Positions 26,109 through 35,171 are shown, counted from the first letter of the stretch. The stretch is DNA of 64,000 nucleotides from JASHPR01 sp963833885 (GCA_963833885.1 CAWHZU010000027.1:170724-234723), one strand, 5' to 3'. The notes: generated by a model not told the origin, from the letters alone. A program made the numbers and translations.

Positions 26109-27197
26109 CTAACCGCACTTCCAGCCCGGGCCGACGCCCACCTTTTTCCCGGCAGCGTCGTAGGCGGTCCAGGTCAGCAACCGGACGCCGTTGGGGACCG
26201 CGAAGGCGTAGACCCTGTCGCCACCGCGGACCCGCACCGCCGGGACGCTGAGCGATCTGCCGTCCGAAAGGCCGAACCGCACGGTTACGACGGACGACTC
26301 GGCCGCGGCGGCGAACGAGACGGCCTGTGAGCCAGGGCTACAGGTGAAGTAGCTGGTCGGCGCGCCATTCGGTTGGATGTCAGCGGCGCTTCCCGCACAC
26401 CAGCTCGCCGCGCCCACGCCCTCCACGCATACTCCCCACGGCCCGATATACGCCGACGCTGACCAGTGCTTGCCGGCGAGCGTGCCCGAGCCGATTCTGT
26501 AGGACGCTCGGGCCGCACCCCGCTGACCGGGGCGCAGCCAGGCCATGAACTGGGCACCGGACGCGCCGTTGTACGGGATCGCGTAGCCCAGTTCGCGCGT
26601 GCCAGCGAAGGACACAGCCCGGCTGACCGCCAGCCGCGTCGGCGCCGCGAACCCCACCCAGCGCTTGCCGTCGATCGCCGTTGGCCGCAGTGTCAATTCG
26701 GTGCCATTGCCGAGCGTGACGGCGACCTTGGTCACGCCGGCGCCGACGGCGGCCAGCTGGAACTGGGTGTCACTGCTGCTGGCGTAAACGAAGCTCACCT
26801 GGCCCGGCGACGCGCTGGCCTCGCCCGGCACGCATTGCAGATCCTGGCCGAAGAACGTGCAGCCGTTGGAGATGCCCTGCTGAGCCTTCACCCTGATCTG
26901 CCAGCGCTTGCCATTGATCGTTCCCCACGCGACTTGGCCCGATGGCGAGCCGGGGCCGGGCTGGTGCAACGTTACGTCGTACGTGACCGGCCCTGACTGG
27001 TCCACATGCAGCGCAAGGCGGGGGACGAGAACACCCACCAGGACCGCCGCGGCCACCCCGGCGGCCGCGAACACTCGCCGGCGCAGCCGGACGGACTTGC
27101 CCCGCCGGACGGCCGTCAGGTACGGCGGCGGGTTCACCTCGACGGTGCCGAGCAGGCGGAGCTGCTCCCTGATCTCCTGCTCGTCCTTGACGCTCAC
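26109..27197 (-). CDS. Membrane protein paired with SigE-family sigma
   Basis: A 362-residue protein with a cytosolic N-terminus (MSVKDEQEIREQLRLLGTVE), one membrane helix at about residues 41-60 (VFAAAGVAAAVLVGVLVPRL) and a large external beta-rich domain with several Cys (NGCTFFGQDLQCVPG, WGVCVEGVGAASWCAG, SYFTCSPGS, GPGWKCG), suggesting disulfides. The GTG start overlaps the sigma stop by 4 bases. By position it is the regulator or anti-sigma partner; no zinc-finger motif is visible. Confidence 0.8.
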   Translation of the reverse strand: MSVKDEQEIREQLRLLGTVEVNPPPYLTAVRRGKSVRLRRRVFAAAGVAAAVLVGVLVPRLALHVDQSGPVTYDVTLHQPGPGSPSGQVAWGTINGKRWQIRVKAQQGISNGCTFFGQDLQCVPGEASASPGQVSFVYASSSDTQFQLAAVGAGVTKVAVTLGNGTELTLRPTAIDGKRWVGFAAPTRLAVSRAVSFAGTRELGYAIPYNGASGAQFMAWLRPGQRGAARASYRIGSGTLAGKHWSASAYIGPWGVCVEGVGAASWCAGSAADIQPNGAPTSYFTCSPGSQAVSFAAAAESSVVTVRFGLSDGRSLSVPAVRVRGGDRVYAFAVPNGVRLLTWTAYDAAGKKVGVGPGWKCG

Positions 27198-27706
27198 CGG
27201 GCTCCCCCGTCGATAAGTGCGGCGCTGTCTCGCAGTTTGGCCAGCGCACGGGATGCCTGACTCTTTACGTTGCCGACCGAGCAGCCCATCACGGCCGCGA
27301 CCTCGGCCTCGGTCATGTCTAGCCAGTACCTGAGCACGACGACGACACGCTGCCCATACGGCAGCTGAAGCAGAGCCCCTATCAGCGCGGCTCGGTCTTC
27401 GTGCCTGCCCACCGGATCGCCTGAGTGGGCGACCTCTGGGACCGCTGCGGTCAGATCCTCGATGACTCGGCGCTTGCGGAACCTGTTCAGGTTCGCGTTG
27501 ACCACGATCTTGCGCACGTAGGCGTCCGGGTCAGCTGCCCTGCGTACCCGCGGCCAGGAGGCATAGGCACGGGCGAACGCCGTCTGCGCCAGGTCCTCGG
27601 CAATCTGCAGGTCACCGGTTAACCCGTAGCCGAGCCGCACCAGCTGGGCCCAGCGACCATGCATGAAATCGCTGAACTCAGCGTCTCCCGCAGCGTCCAT
27701 GGCCAC
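27194..27706 (-). CDS. SigE-family RNA polymerase sigma factor
   Basis: A 170-residue ECF sigma of the actinobacterial SigE family: FSDFMHGRWAQLVRLGYGLT and AEDLAQTAFARAYASW in region 2, then LLQLPYGQRVVVVLRYWLDM and VGNVKSQASRALAKLRD in region 4. It has no C-terminal extension. A downstream overlapping gene encodes the membrane partner. The regulon is unknown. Confidence 0.93.
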   Translation of the reverse strand: MAMDAAGDAEFSDFMHGRWAQLVRLGYGLTGDLQIAEDLAQTAFARAYASWPRVRRAADPDAYVRKIVVNANLNRFRKRRVIEDLTAAVPEVAHSGDPVGRHEDRAALIGALLQLPYGQRVVVVLRYWLDMTEAEVAAVMGCSVGNVKSQASRALAKLRDSAALIDGGAR

Positions 27707-27763
27707 CTCCTGCCACCACAGACCACCAGATCTGCGCGGTTGGTTGCACGGCTTAATTCGCTG

Positions 27764-28537
27764 CTACCGGCGCGCCTCCAGGGCGTCCAGGTCCCGCTCG
27801 GCGTAGAGCCGGTGCTCCCATTCTTCGTTGAGGATGACCAGCAGGCATTCACGCACGGGGTAGCTGCGGGGCCGCGGCCAGCCGGGCCCCTCGACCGGTT
27901 CGGTATGCGCGTCCAGCGACGCGTCGGTCAGGTCCTCGATCACCCGGCGGACGGTGGACATCCGGTCGCGGCGCAGCTCGAGCACGACGTCCAGCGAGGG
28001 CCGCACGTCACGGTCCCGGGGTACCCCCGGCGTATCGGGCATCTCGTCCCACGGCAGGTCCAGGGGATCCCACGGCGACGGGTCGCCCAGGATCGCCCGC
28101 CTGATCCAGGCGTCGGTGGCGAACGCCAGGTGACGGAGCGTCTCGATGAACGACCACTCCCCGTCGACCGACTCGTGCAGCAGCTCCGCTGGCAGGCGAC
28201 GAGCCCGTTCGGTGGTCTGGCCCCACAGCCGCCCGAGGAGGTCCCACGCCTCGCGGAACCCGGCTGGGCCTGCCGGGCGCATCTTGGCCCGGTCAGGGTA
28301 GCGCCGGTTCAGTTCGGCGTCGATGAGGGGCGCGATGTCGACGCCGTTCACCGTCACGTTCAGGAGCTCTCCATAGATGGAGACGTTGACCAGCTCGACG
28401 CCCCGCATCACCGCGCCGCTCAGGTCGACACCGGCGAACCGAGCGCCCGACAGGTCGACCGCGCGCAGCTCCGCGCCGCTGAGGTCGACGTGCTCGAACC
28501 GGGAGCCGCGCAGATCGGCATCGATGAAGTCAGCCAC
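27764..28537 (-). CDS. Pentapeptide repeat plus DinB-like domain protein
   Basis: A 257-residue protein. Residues 1-45 form A(D/N)LXX-type pentapeptide repeats (ADLRGSRFEHVDLSGAELRA, VDLSGAVMRG). The rest is a DinB/mycothiol-transferase-like four-helix domain (ESVDGEWSFIETLRHLAFAT, LNEEWEHRLYAERDLDAL) with His residues placed as in metal sites of thiol-dependent transferases. Proteins with this fusion are common in actinobacteria; the substrate is unknown. GTG 28537 is chosen because the fold starts at once. It is the last gene of an AraC-VOC-DinB set. Confidence 0.82.
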   Translation of the reverse strand: MADFIDADLRGSRFEHVDLSGAELRAVDLSGARFAGVDLSGAVMRGVELVNVSIYGELLNVTVNGVDIAPLIDAELNRRYPDRAKMRPAGPAGFREAWDLLGRLWGQTTERARRLPAELLHESVDGEWSFIETLRHLAFATDAWIRRAILGDPSPWDPLDLPWDEMPDTPGVPRDRDVRPSLDVVLELRRDRMSTVRRVIEDLTDASLDAHTEPVEGPGWPRPRSYPVRECLLVILNEEWEHRLYAERDLDALEARR

Positions 28538-28565
28538 CCAAAGGACAGTAACTACCTCACGACGG

Positions 28566-28976
28566 CTACGCGACTGGTGCCTGCGAGATCCGCACCATGT
28601 TGCCCGAGGGATCGCGGAAGGCGGAGTCGCGTGGGCCCCAGGGCTGGTCCATGGGCTCCTGAAGCACCTCGGCGCCGGATGCCCGCACCTTCTCGAAGAC
28701 CCCGTCGAGGTCGTCGACACGGAACATGATCATCGGCAGGACGCCCTTGGTGAGCAGTTCCTGCAGGGCGTCGCCGTCGGCCTGGGACCGGCCGGCGTGC
28801 GGCTCCGACAGCACGATCCCGAGGCCGGGCTGATCCGGGCTGCCGAGGGTGACCCAGCGGAAGCCTCCCGAACCGACGTCGTTCTGCACCTCGAGCCCGA
28901 GCGCGTCGCGGTAGAAACCGAGTGATTCGTCCACGTTGTTGACGGTGACGTGGCAGTACTGGAGTTCGATGGTCAT
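28566..28976 (-). CDS. VOC-family protein
   Basis: A 136-residue vicinal-oxygen-chelate protein: LQYCHVTVNNVDESLGFYRD, GLGIVLSEPHAG, DLDGVFEKVRASGAEVLQEP and the ending FRDPSGNMVRISQ. It lies 10 bases downstream of the AraC regulator and is probably regulated by it; AraC-VOC pairs are frequent in actinobacteria. Ligand unknown. Confidence 0.9.
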   Translation of the reverse strand: MTIELQYCHVTVNNVDESLGFYRDALGLEVQNDVGSGGFRWVTLGSPDQPGLGIVLSEPHAGRSQADGDALQELLTKGVLPMIMFRVDDLDGVFEKVRASGAEVLQEPMDQPWGPRDSAFRDPSGNMVRISQAPVA

Positions 28977-28986
28977 GCCGCCAACC

Positions 28987-29427
28987 CTAGGCGGCGGCTC
29001 CCCGGGCCGCTTCTCCGTTCCTGCTCACCGAGTTCCGCACCGGCCGGGTGCGCACCTTCGCCACGCACGGGGGCATCGCGGTTACGGCGGGGTGCTCCCG
29101 GCTGCGATAGGCGCTCGGCGTCTCCCCGACGATTTCGGTGAAGCGCGAGCTGAACGAGCCGAGTGAGGTACAGCCGACCGTCATGCACGAGTCGGTCACG
29201 CTCATGCCGCCGCGCAGCAGCGCCATCGCGCGCTCGATCCGGCGGGTCATGAGATAGCCGTACGGCGTCTCGCCGTAGGCCGCCCGGAACTGCCGCGAGA
29301 AGTGCGCCGGCGACATGAAGGCGTGCTGAGCCATCGTCGGCACATCGAGCGGACGGGCGTACTCCCGGTCGATGAGATCCCGTGCCCGGCGCAGGTGCAC
29401 CAGGTTGGCGAGCTCTTGCGGGGTCAT
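28987..29427 (-). CDS. AraC-family transcriptional regulator (DNA-binding domain only)
   Basis: A 146-residue regulator consisting mainly of the double helix-turn-helix: PLDVPTMAQHAFMSPAHFSR (first HTH), GETPYGYLMTRRIERAMALL, SVTDSCMTVGCTSLGSFSSR (second HTH) and the conserved GETPSAYR. No N-terminal effector domain is present, so sensing may rely on the adjacent VOC protein, which is inference. It is the first gene of the three-gene operon. Confidence 0.92.
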   Translation of the reverse strand: MTPQELANLVHLRRARDLIDREYARPLDVPTMAQHAFMSPAHFSRQFRAAYGETPYGYLMTRRIERAMALLRGGMSVTDSCMTVGCTSLGSFSSRFTEIVGETPSAYRSREHPAVTAMPPCVAKVRTRPVRNSVSRNGEAARGAAA

Positions 29428-29512
29428 CCCACGACGCTACCACCCGCCCTCTGACAAACGCGGCTGACCTGCAGAAACGCCTGACCAGCCCGGCAGGCCC
29501 GCGGGCGTCCGT

Positions 29513-29686
29513 TCATCGCCTGAAAAAGAACCAGCGCCAGAAACGGCGAGTACCCACCAGGCGGGGCCAGTCACGGACCGGGGGGCCCGGGGTAACAGTG
29601 TGGATGCACATGCCTGCACCGCCGGGGAGCAAACAGGTACCGCGGCAGTTTCCCCAGCAGTGCTTGCAATGAAGAGTCCGCGGCAT
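29513..29686 (-). CDS. 57-residue cysteine-rich peptide with Trp/Arg/Phe tail
   Basis: A small gene starting 10 bases after the stop of the solute-binding lipoprotein gene, with tagg repeats upstream that can act as ribosome site. The N-terminal half has five Cys spaced C-x2-C-x3-C-x3-C-x8-C (CKHCWGNCRGTC, then GAGMCIH), suited to metal or disulfide binding. The tail is strongly basic and aromatic (RRFWRWFFFRR), like membrane-active peptides. Third-position GC is about 75 percent, somewhat low for the window. No signal peptide. Function unknown; coupling suggests it works with the binding protein. Confidence 0.6.
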   Translation of the reverse strand: MPRTLHCKHCWGNCRGTCLLPGGAGMCIHTVTPGPPVRDWPRLVGTRRFWRWFFFRR

Positions 29687-29696
29687 ACCTACTTGC

Positions 29697-31559
29697 CTAC
29701 TTGACGAAGTACCAGTCCTCCGGGTTGATGCTGAGCGTCGGGCTCTGCGGGTTGACGCCACGCAGGTTACCGGCAACCTCGGTAAGACTGTAGGCACCGT
29801 CCGGCTGCCAGATGACCGGCAGCCTAGGTGCCAGGTAATTCTGCCAGGCGTACATGTATGACAGGTTTCCGCTGGTCAGCGTCTTGTTGATCAGCGCGTC
29901 GTTCGTGCTGTCACAGAACCCGCCGGAGTCGCCGATCGCGTCACACTTGAACAGCACCTCGCCCGTTGGCAGATAGTCGGGGGCGAACGTGAAACCGGTG
30001 CCGTAGTTGGCCATGTCCCAGTTGCACGGCGTCTTCGCAACCACACAGTTGGCGATGACCTGGGCAATCACCTGGTTGTAGGTCTTCGGCACCAGGTTCA
30101 GCTTGATGCCGACCTGCGCCGCTGTGGACTGAAGGTCGGTCATCTCCGAGTCGACCCACGAGGTGCCCGTGGCATAGATGAAGTTGAGGCTCAGGCCCTG
30201 CCCCTTCTTGACCCCGGTCCCGCACAGGGTCGGGTCGGCGCAGGTGGACACCCCGTTCGGGACTACCGTCCAGCCGTGGCTGGTCAGCAGGCTCTTGGCC
30301 TTGGCCGGGTTGTAGGGATACGGGACGCCCTTTCTTCCTTGCGGCGACAGGAACCTGGTCACGGGCGTGCTGCCGACCGGGCCAACGGTTACCGTGCCGT
30401 AGCCGCGCAGCGGGCCATCGATGATGCCTTGCTGGTTCATCAGGTACGACAGGGCCTGCCGGAAGTACAGCTGCCTGATGACCGGGCCGTTGCCGGTGCT
30501 GCTCTGCAGGTTCATCAGGTAGAAGCTGATCCCCCACGGGTAGAGCGGAGAAAGGTTGTAGCCCTTGGACGCGAGCGGGTTGCCGCCCGCCGCCTTGCCT
30601 GCTGGTTTCGCCGGCACGTCCCCGGGTGGGATGTAGCCGACGTCGATCTTCTGGCTGCCGCTGGAGGCCGACTGCAGCACGTCGTACTCGGCGGTGTCGG
30701 TCGTGAACGGCACCTCCTCGAACGCAGCCAGCTTCGGCTTGACCGGGCCGGAGTAGGACTTGTTCGGCACGAACGTGATGTGCCCGTCGGGGTTGAACGC
30801 GCTCAGCTTCCACGGCCCGTCCACGACGCTCCATAGCGGCGAGCCCACATAGCTGTTCACGCGCAGGGCCTGAGCGTTCAGGTAGGCATACACCTTCGCG
30901 CAATCGGAGAGGGTCGTCGTGCAGCTGCTCGGCCCGGACGCAGTCCGGTCCCAGGCGGTCGGCATCGGCGTGACCTGGCTCAGGTCGTTGTAGAGGAACC
31001 AGGTCGGCGAGTACGCCTTATCCATCGTCATGGTCAGCTGGGTCGAGCTGACTGCCTTGATGTTGCTCACGTTCGCCGGGAAGCCGGAGTAAGCGCCGTA
31101 ATCCTGCGGCAGGGCCTCCTGCATGTGCAGCCAGAACACCACGTTCTGAGCAGTGACCGGGGTGCCGTTGGACCACACGTAATGGTTCAGCGTGATGGTC
31201 ACGTTCCTGCCGTTGAAGACCGGCGCCTTGGCGAGGCTCAGCGACGGGTTCATCGTCGGCTGGCCGTTGTCCCCGAACCAGTACAGCGGCCGGTACATCA
31301 GCGCCTGAAGGTAAAAGACGTTGCTGGTGGTGGCGTAGGCGCCGGCGATGTACGGGAATATGTAGTTCGGCGGGGTGGCCGGCTGCTCGGCGTAGGTGGC
31401 AGTGCCGCCAGTTGCCGGCTGGCCTCCCGATGAAGTGCCGCCGCCGTTGCCGCTGCTGCAGGCCGCTGCGGCAATCGCCAGGATGACCGCACCCGCTCCA
31501 ACCACGAGCGCCCGGCGGGGCCTGGACCTGAACGTGCGTCGCCAACCTGGTGACCGCAT
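29697..31559 (-). CDS. Family-5 extracellular solute-binding lipoprotein
   Basis: A 620-residue peptide/oligopeptide-type binding protein. From ATG 31559 (aggag 9 bases upstream) the N-terminus is a basic region, a hydrophobic core (ALVVGAGAVILAIAAAAC) with lipobox Cys, and a Gly/Ser linker. The body has SBP_bac_5 features such as TITLNHYVWSNGTPVTAQNV and YFRQALSYLMNQQGIIDGPL. It should bind a peptide or similar ligand outside the membrane, but no permease or ATPase gene is adjacent. A paralogue lies at 37473-39329. Confidence 0.93.
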   Translation of the reverse strand: MRSPGWRRTFRSRPRRALVVGAGAVILAIAAAACSSGNGGGTSSGGQPATGGTATYAEQPATPPNYIFPYIAGAYATTSNVFYLQALMYRPLYWFGDNGQPTMNPSLSLAKAPVFNGRNVTITLNHYVWSNGTPVTAQNVVFWLHMQEALPQDYGAYSGFPANVSNIKAVSSTQLTMTMDKAYSPTWFLYNDLSQVTPMPTAWDRTASGPSSCTTTLSDCAKVYAYLNAQALRVNSYVGSPLWSVVDGPWKLSAFNPDGHITFVPNKSYSGPVKPKLAAFEEVPFTTDTAEYDVLQSASSGSQKIDVGYIPPGDVPAKPAGKAAGGNPLASKGYNLSPLYPWGISFYLMNLQSSTGNGPVIRQLYFRQALSYLMNQQGIIDGPLRGYGTVTVGPVGSTPVTRFLSPQGRKGVPYPYNPAKAKSLLTSHGWTVVPNGVSTCADPTLCGTGVKKGQGLSLNFIYATGTSWVDSEMTDLQSTAAQVGIKLNLVPKTYNQVIAQVIANCVVAKTPCNWDMANYGTGFTFAPDYLPTGEVLFKCDAIGDSGGFCDSTNDALINKTLTSGNLSYMYAWQNYLAPRLPVIWQPDGAYSLTEVAGNLRGVNPQSPTLSINPEDWYFVK

Positions 31560-31810
31560 GCGCGATGCTCCTAACGCCGGCGAGCCTGAGCGCCCCGCCC
31601 CTCCCGACGCGCGCTCCCATAAAGGCGGCATACCGATCATCACGGCACCAGATGGCACGTCCCAGCTTCATTCGAGGTTTAACACACGTTTGCCTAACGT
31701 GTCCATTCACCGGAAAGGCGCAGCCACGGCTTCCCAGCCGCGACCGGCGGCGGCACGTACATGGCCGGGATCATTTTCGTCGCCCGCAGCTGTTCCGGCA
31801 TCCTGTCTAG

Positions 31811-32668
31811 ATGCCCTTCACCACTTCGGCTACCGCGGCACGCGCGGCGGTCTCTGCCGCTGCTGGCTTCGGGATTGGATGCACGGATCCCGTGATCCTG
31901 GCTGACGGCGCGAACGTGATCGTCCACCTGACCCCGTCGCCGGTGGCGGCGAAGGTCGCCGCCAGCACCACCGCCGTGCGCGCGGACCCCGCGGCTGGCC
32001 TCCAGCGCGAGCTTGACGTTGCCGTGTTCCTGACCGGCAAGGGCGCCCCCGTGATGCCGCCCAGCGCGGAAGTGCCCGCGACCGCCCACCGCGCCGGCGG
32101 TCACGTCATGTCCTTCTGGACGTACCTGCCGCGCACGAGCAGCTCTCCCCCGGACGCGGCCACCCTCGGTTCGATGCTCCGTGACCTGCATGTCGTTCTG
32201 CGCCCATACCCTGGTGCGGCTCCCTGGCTGGCGCCGCTCGGCGATATCGAGGCGTTCCTGGCCCGGCCCCAGACCGGGCTCAGTGACGCTGATGCCGAAG
32301 CCCTTGCTGAGGCTTTCAGGCGGCTCACCGGGCAGCTCGACCCGGCGCTGGATCGAGGACAGGTGCTGCACGGCGACGCCGGCGCCGGCAACCTGATGGC
32401 GACCGGCGCGGGATGGATCTGGCACGACTTCGAAGACGTGTGCTCGGGGCCAACTGCCTGGGACCTGGCCCCTTCCGTCGCCAGCCGGTTCATCGACGGC
32501 TCGCGCGTCCTCGCCGCCTACGGGGATCCCGTCGACGCCCGCCAGCTCGATATCTGCCGGCAGCTCCGGCTGCTGAACCTGACCGTCTGGTACAACGTGT
32601 ACGCCGAGCGCCTGCCTGAATGCCGCGAGCGGGCGGCAGAGCTCGTTGCCAGCTGGCGACAGCGGTGA
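31811..32668 (+). CDS. Aminoglycoside-phosphotransferase-family protein
   Basis: A 285-residue APH-fold kinase. The Brenner-type catalytic loop is LHGDAGAGNLM (H-x-D-x4-N) and the metal site DFEDVCSGPTAWDLA. The N-terminal lobe Lys lies near AAKVAAS. Targets of this family include aminoglycosides, macrolides, choline and sugars, and the substrate is not predictable. It is divergent from the binding-lipoprotein operon. Confidence 0.88.
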   Translation: MPFTTSATAARAAVSAAAGFGIGCTDPVILADGANVIVHLTPSPVAAKVAASTTAVRADPAAGLQRELDVAVFLTGKGAPVMPPSAEVPATAHRAGGHVMSFWTYLPRTSSSPPDAATLGSMLRDLHVVLRPYPGAAPWLAPLGDIEAFLARPQTGLSDADAEALAEAFRRLTGQLDPALDRGQVLHGDAGAGNLMATGAGWIWHDFEDVCSGPTAWDLAPSVASRFIDGSRVLAAYGDPVDARQLDICRQLRLLNLTVWYNVYAERLPECRERAAELVASWRQR

Positions 32669-32695
32669 CCGTCCCCGGGTTCGGCGCTATCCGGG

Positions 32696-33526
32696 TCAGC
32701 TGGCCTTGCGCCCCAATCCGCACCACATCTGCGACTCAGGCACGGCCGTCCCAGGGTCGGGCCGCCAGTGCGAGGCCTGCACCACCCCGGGCTCGACCAG
32801 GTCCAGCCCGCCGAGGAACGCCGCCACCTCGGCGCGGCTGCGCAACGTGACCGACTCGGCCATGGCGGAATTCAGCCGGTTGAACGTCTCCGACAGCTCT
32901 TCGGAGTGCAGATCGCTGGCCAGATGCGTGAGCGCGAGGCAGCTGCCGGGCGCCAGTGGCGCCATGAGCTGGCCCACGAGGCCGACCGGGTCATCCGCCT
33001 CACCGAAGAAGTGCAGGATGCCGAACAGCAAGACCGCGGCTGGCTGGGAGAAGTCCAGCGTCTTGGCCGCCTCGCGCAGGATCAGCTGCGGGTCGCGCAG
33101 GTCCCCGTAGACGTACCTGACCAAGCCTTCCGGCGTGCCCCGCAGCAGCTCGTTCGCGTGGGCCAGCACGACCGGATCCCGGTCGACGTACACGACGCGG
33201 GCGTCCGGCACCTCCCGCAGCGCCACCTCGTGGACGCTGCCTCCCTGAGGGAGTCCACTGCCGATGTCGAGGAACTGGGTGATGCCCGCCCCGCCGACTA
33301 AGTAACGGACCACCCGGCCCTGGGCCGCCCGGTGCTCGCGCACGTCGGCACGCACAGCGTCGATCCCGCCCGGCCAGGCCGCGTAGGCGCGCTCGGCTGC
33401 CTCCCGGTCGACCTCGAAGTTGGCCTGGCCGCCGAGCAGGTAGTTGTAGATGCGCGCCCCGTGGGCCTTGGTGGTGTCGATCCCCGTCGGCTCAGTGCTC
33501 CTGGCGGGGGTCTCGTCGCTCGTCAC
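32696..33526 (-). CDS. SAM-dependent methyltransferase (DUF574/Methyltransf_19)
   Basis: A 276-residue protein of a large actinobacterial family. Typical motifs: HGARIYNYLLGGQANFEVDR near the N-terminus, QFLDIGSGLPQGGSVHEVAL (SAM loop), VVYVDRDPVVLAHANELL and HFFGEADDPVGLVGQLM. Members are numerous next to XRE-DUF397-type regulators and usually lack known substrates. It starts on ATG 33526 with a gagg-type ribosome site. Confidence 0.92.
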   Translation of the reverse strand: MTSDETPARSTEPTGIDTTKAHGARIYNYLLGGQANFEVDREAAERAYAAWPGGIDAVRADVREHRAAQGRVVRYLVGGAGITQFLDIGSGLPQGGSVHEVALREVPDARVVYVDRDPVVLAHANELLRGTPEGLVRYVYGDLRDPQLILREAAKTLDFSQPAAVLLFGILHFFGEADDPVGLVGQLMAPLAPGSCLALTHLASDLHSEELSETFNRLNSAMAESVTLRSRAEVAAFLGGLDLVEPGVVQASHWRPDPGTAVPESQMWCGLGRKAS

Positions 33527-33597
33527 GGCGCCCTCCTGCTGCCACCATCACGGATCTACTCCGGCGAGATCAGCAAACATCCTGATTATCTGGCTCA

Positions 33598-34482
33598 CTA
33601 TGGTTCAGCTTCTAGCCTGTCGAGGATTGCCGAGACGGCAGTGCACTCCGCAGCCGCCAGGGAGTCGCCGTACGACTCTCGCTCGCGGAAGGAATGAGCG
33701 AGAGAGGCGATCGCGCGGTAGCTGACCAGGCAGCGCAGTCCGTCGTGACCGGCCACCCGGGCCGCGTGCGCGAGCAGGCGGTCTGCCGCGGCATTGCCGC
33801 CCCCGCGCTCGCAGTCGAAGGCGAGGGCGACCAGGTCCAGCGCGCGGTTCCCCAGCCCGAACTCGTCCCAGTCCACTACGCCCGTGATCGCTGCCCCGTC
33901 GGCCAGGATGTTCGACAGATTAAGGTCGTTGTTCGCGTAATCGGCTGGCGGCAGCCGCAGGCCCCAGGCCGGCTGAAGCCAGCGCCGCACCCGCGCGCAG
34001 AGCGGGCCGGCCGCCGCGGAAGCCCGGGGCGCCTCGGCCCAGACCTCGTCCCAGTCGTCGAACAGCACGTTCGCCACGTAGTCGGTGAAGTCGCGCTCCT
34101 GGTCCCGGAACCCGGCGTCAGTCTGCAACTCGACCAGGCGCAGCGCCGCGTCAAGCATCGGGCCATCCAGCACTGCGAGCGGACGGCCAGGGAGCCGGTT
34201 CTGGACGGTTACGTGCCACTCCGCGCTGATCATGCCGTGCCACAGAATCGTGGGAACCGGATACCCGCGCGCCCCGAGTACCGGAAGATGCCTCGCGCAC
34301 CATTGCGTCTTCTCCGGGGCGTTGTCACCGCGCCTCGCCTTGACCACGATCGGGCCCGTTCGCTGCGCGCGGGCAGCCCACGTCATCCGGGACGTTCGCT
34401 GTGGCGTGAGCGGCCGGGCATCGTGCACCGGGTCATCCAGCTCCCGGGCGACCAGCATGCGGATCTCATGCCAGGCGGGCAT
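33598..34482 (-). CDS. Phosphotransferase (APH family)
   Basis: A 294-residue APH-fold protein. The catalytic loop is DYANNDLNLSNIL (N-D-x4-N, with Asn before Asp in place of His) and the metal site is GVVDWDEFGLGNRALDL. K in PIVVKARRGD is the ATP lysine. The start is uncertain between ATG 34482 and GTG 34494. It follows the DUF402 gene on the same strand with a 67-base gap. Substrate unknown. Confidence 0.85.
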   Translation of the reverse strand: MPAWHEIRMLVARELDDPVHDARPLTPQRTSRMTWAARAQRTGPIVVKARRGDNAPEKTQWCARHLPVLGARGYPVPTILWHGMISAEWHVTVQNRLPGRPLAVLDGPMLDAALRLVELQTDAGFRDQERDFTDYVANVLFDDWDEVWAEAPRASAAAGPLCARVRRWLQPAWGLRLPPADYANNDLNLSNILADGAAITGVVDWDEFGLGNRALDLVALAFDCERGGGNAAADRLLAHAARVAGHDGLRCLVSYRAIASLAHSFRERESYGDSLAAAECTAVSAILDRLEAEP

Positions 34483-34549
34483 CTCGGTCGCCACGCTCAG
34501 ATCGTAGGTGCTACCTGCCTTCCGCGTTCGGTCACGTCCGCGTGAGGCG

Positions 34550-35155
34550 TCAGCGAGCCCAGTCCTCTGGGAGCGCGGGCACTGTCCAGTCCGGGGGCGG
34601 CCGCCACCCGAGCCATTCGGATTCACAGAACGGGGGCCCGCCGGCAACCAGGACGGCGATCATCCGCTCCGCCTCTGCCCGCACCCTGTTCGCGACTTCG
34701 GCTGTCAGGTGGCCGTCGGCTACTGCCCGCTCGAAGTCGTCCTCATCCTTGAGCCGCCAGCTGTGGTCCGGGGCGACGACCAGGTCCAAGACGAGATCCA
34801 CGGTGTCAAAACGGGATCCGGCACGCCGGAATGGCTGCTGCAGGTTGACGTACCACCCGATGAACGCGCCTGTCGCGTCGAACTCGACGTCGACGCAGTG
34901 CCACGCCCCGGGCTCGGCCAGCCGGATCAGGCTTCCGCCCGCCCATACGAGGTCCTTGGACACCCAGCTCGCCAGGTCACGGACCTTCGTACCGGCGGGG
35001 GTCCGGCCGCCCCTGAACGCCGTGTCGGGAGCCAGGTACAGCACAGTGCGCTCGGGAGAATCGGCCACCACCCGCGTCGGCAGCGCGGTCATCACCGCAC
35101 CATTCCAGAGCTTCCGCCAGAGCACCGGCTCGCCCGGGCCGAGCATGCGTCTCAC
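34550..35155 (-). CDS. DUF402 (FomD-like) hydrolase
   Basis: A 201-residue protein with the DUF402 barrel: CVDVEFDATGAFIGWYVNLQ, DTVDLVLDLVVAPDHSWRLK and DEDDFERAVADGHLTAEVAN carry the acidic metal-binding cluster. FomD-type members hydrolyse nucleoside phosphonate or diphosphate esters. The N-terminal half has the usual KLWNGAVMTALPTRVV. It starts 16 bases after the end of the degraded J-domain/PASTA gene. Confidence 0.88.
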   Translation of the reverse strand: MRRMLGPGEPVLWRKLWNGAVMTALPTRVVADSPERTVLYLAPDTAFRGGRTPAGTKVRDLASWVSKDLVWAGGSLIRLAEPGAWHCVDVEFDATGAFIGWYVNLQQPFRRAGSRFDTVDLVLDLVVAPDHSWRLKDEDDFERAVADGHLTAEVANRVRAEAERMIAVLVAGGPPFCESEWLGWRPPPDWTVPALPEDWAR

Positions 35156-35171
35156 CTGACCCTCTGCACCG

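Noticed and set aside
29513..31559. RiPP biosynthesis cluster around the Cys-rich peptide
   Set aside because: No modification enzyme (LanM, YcaO, radical SAM) gene is found nearby, so a RiPP cluster is not claimed.
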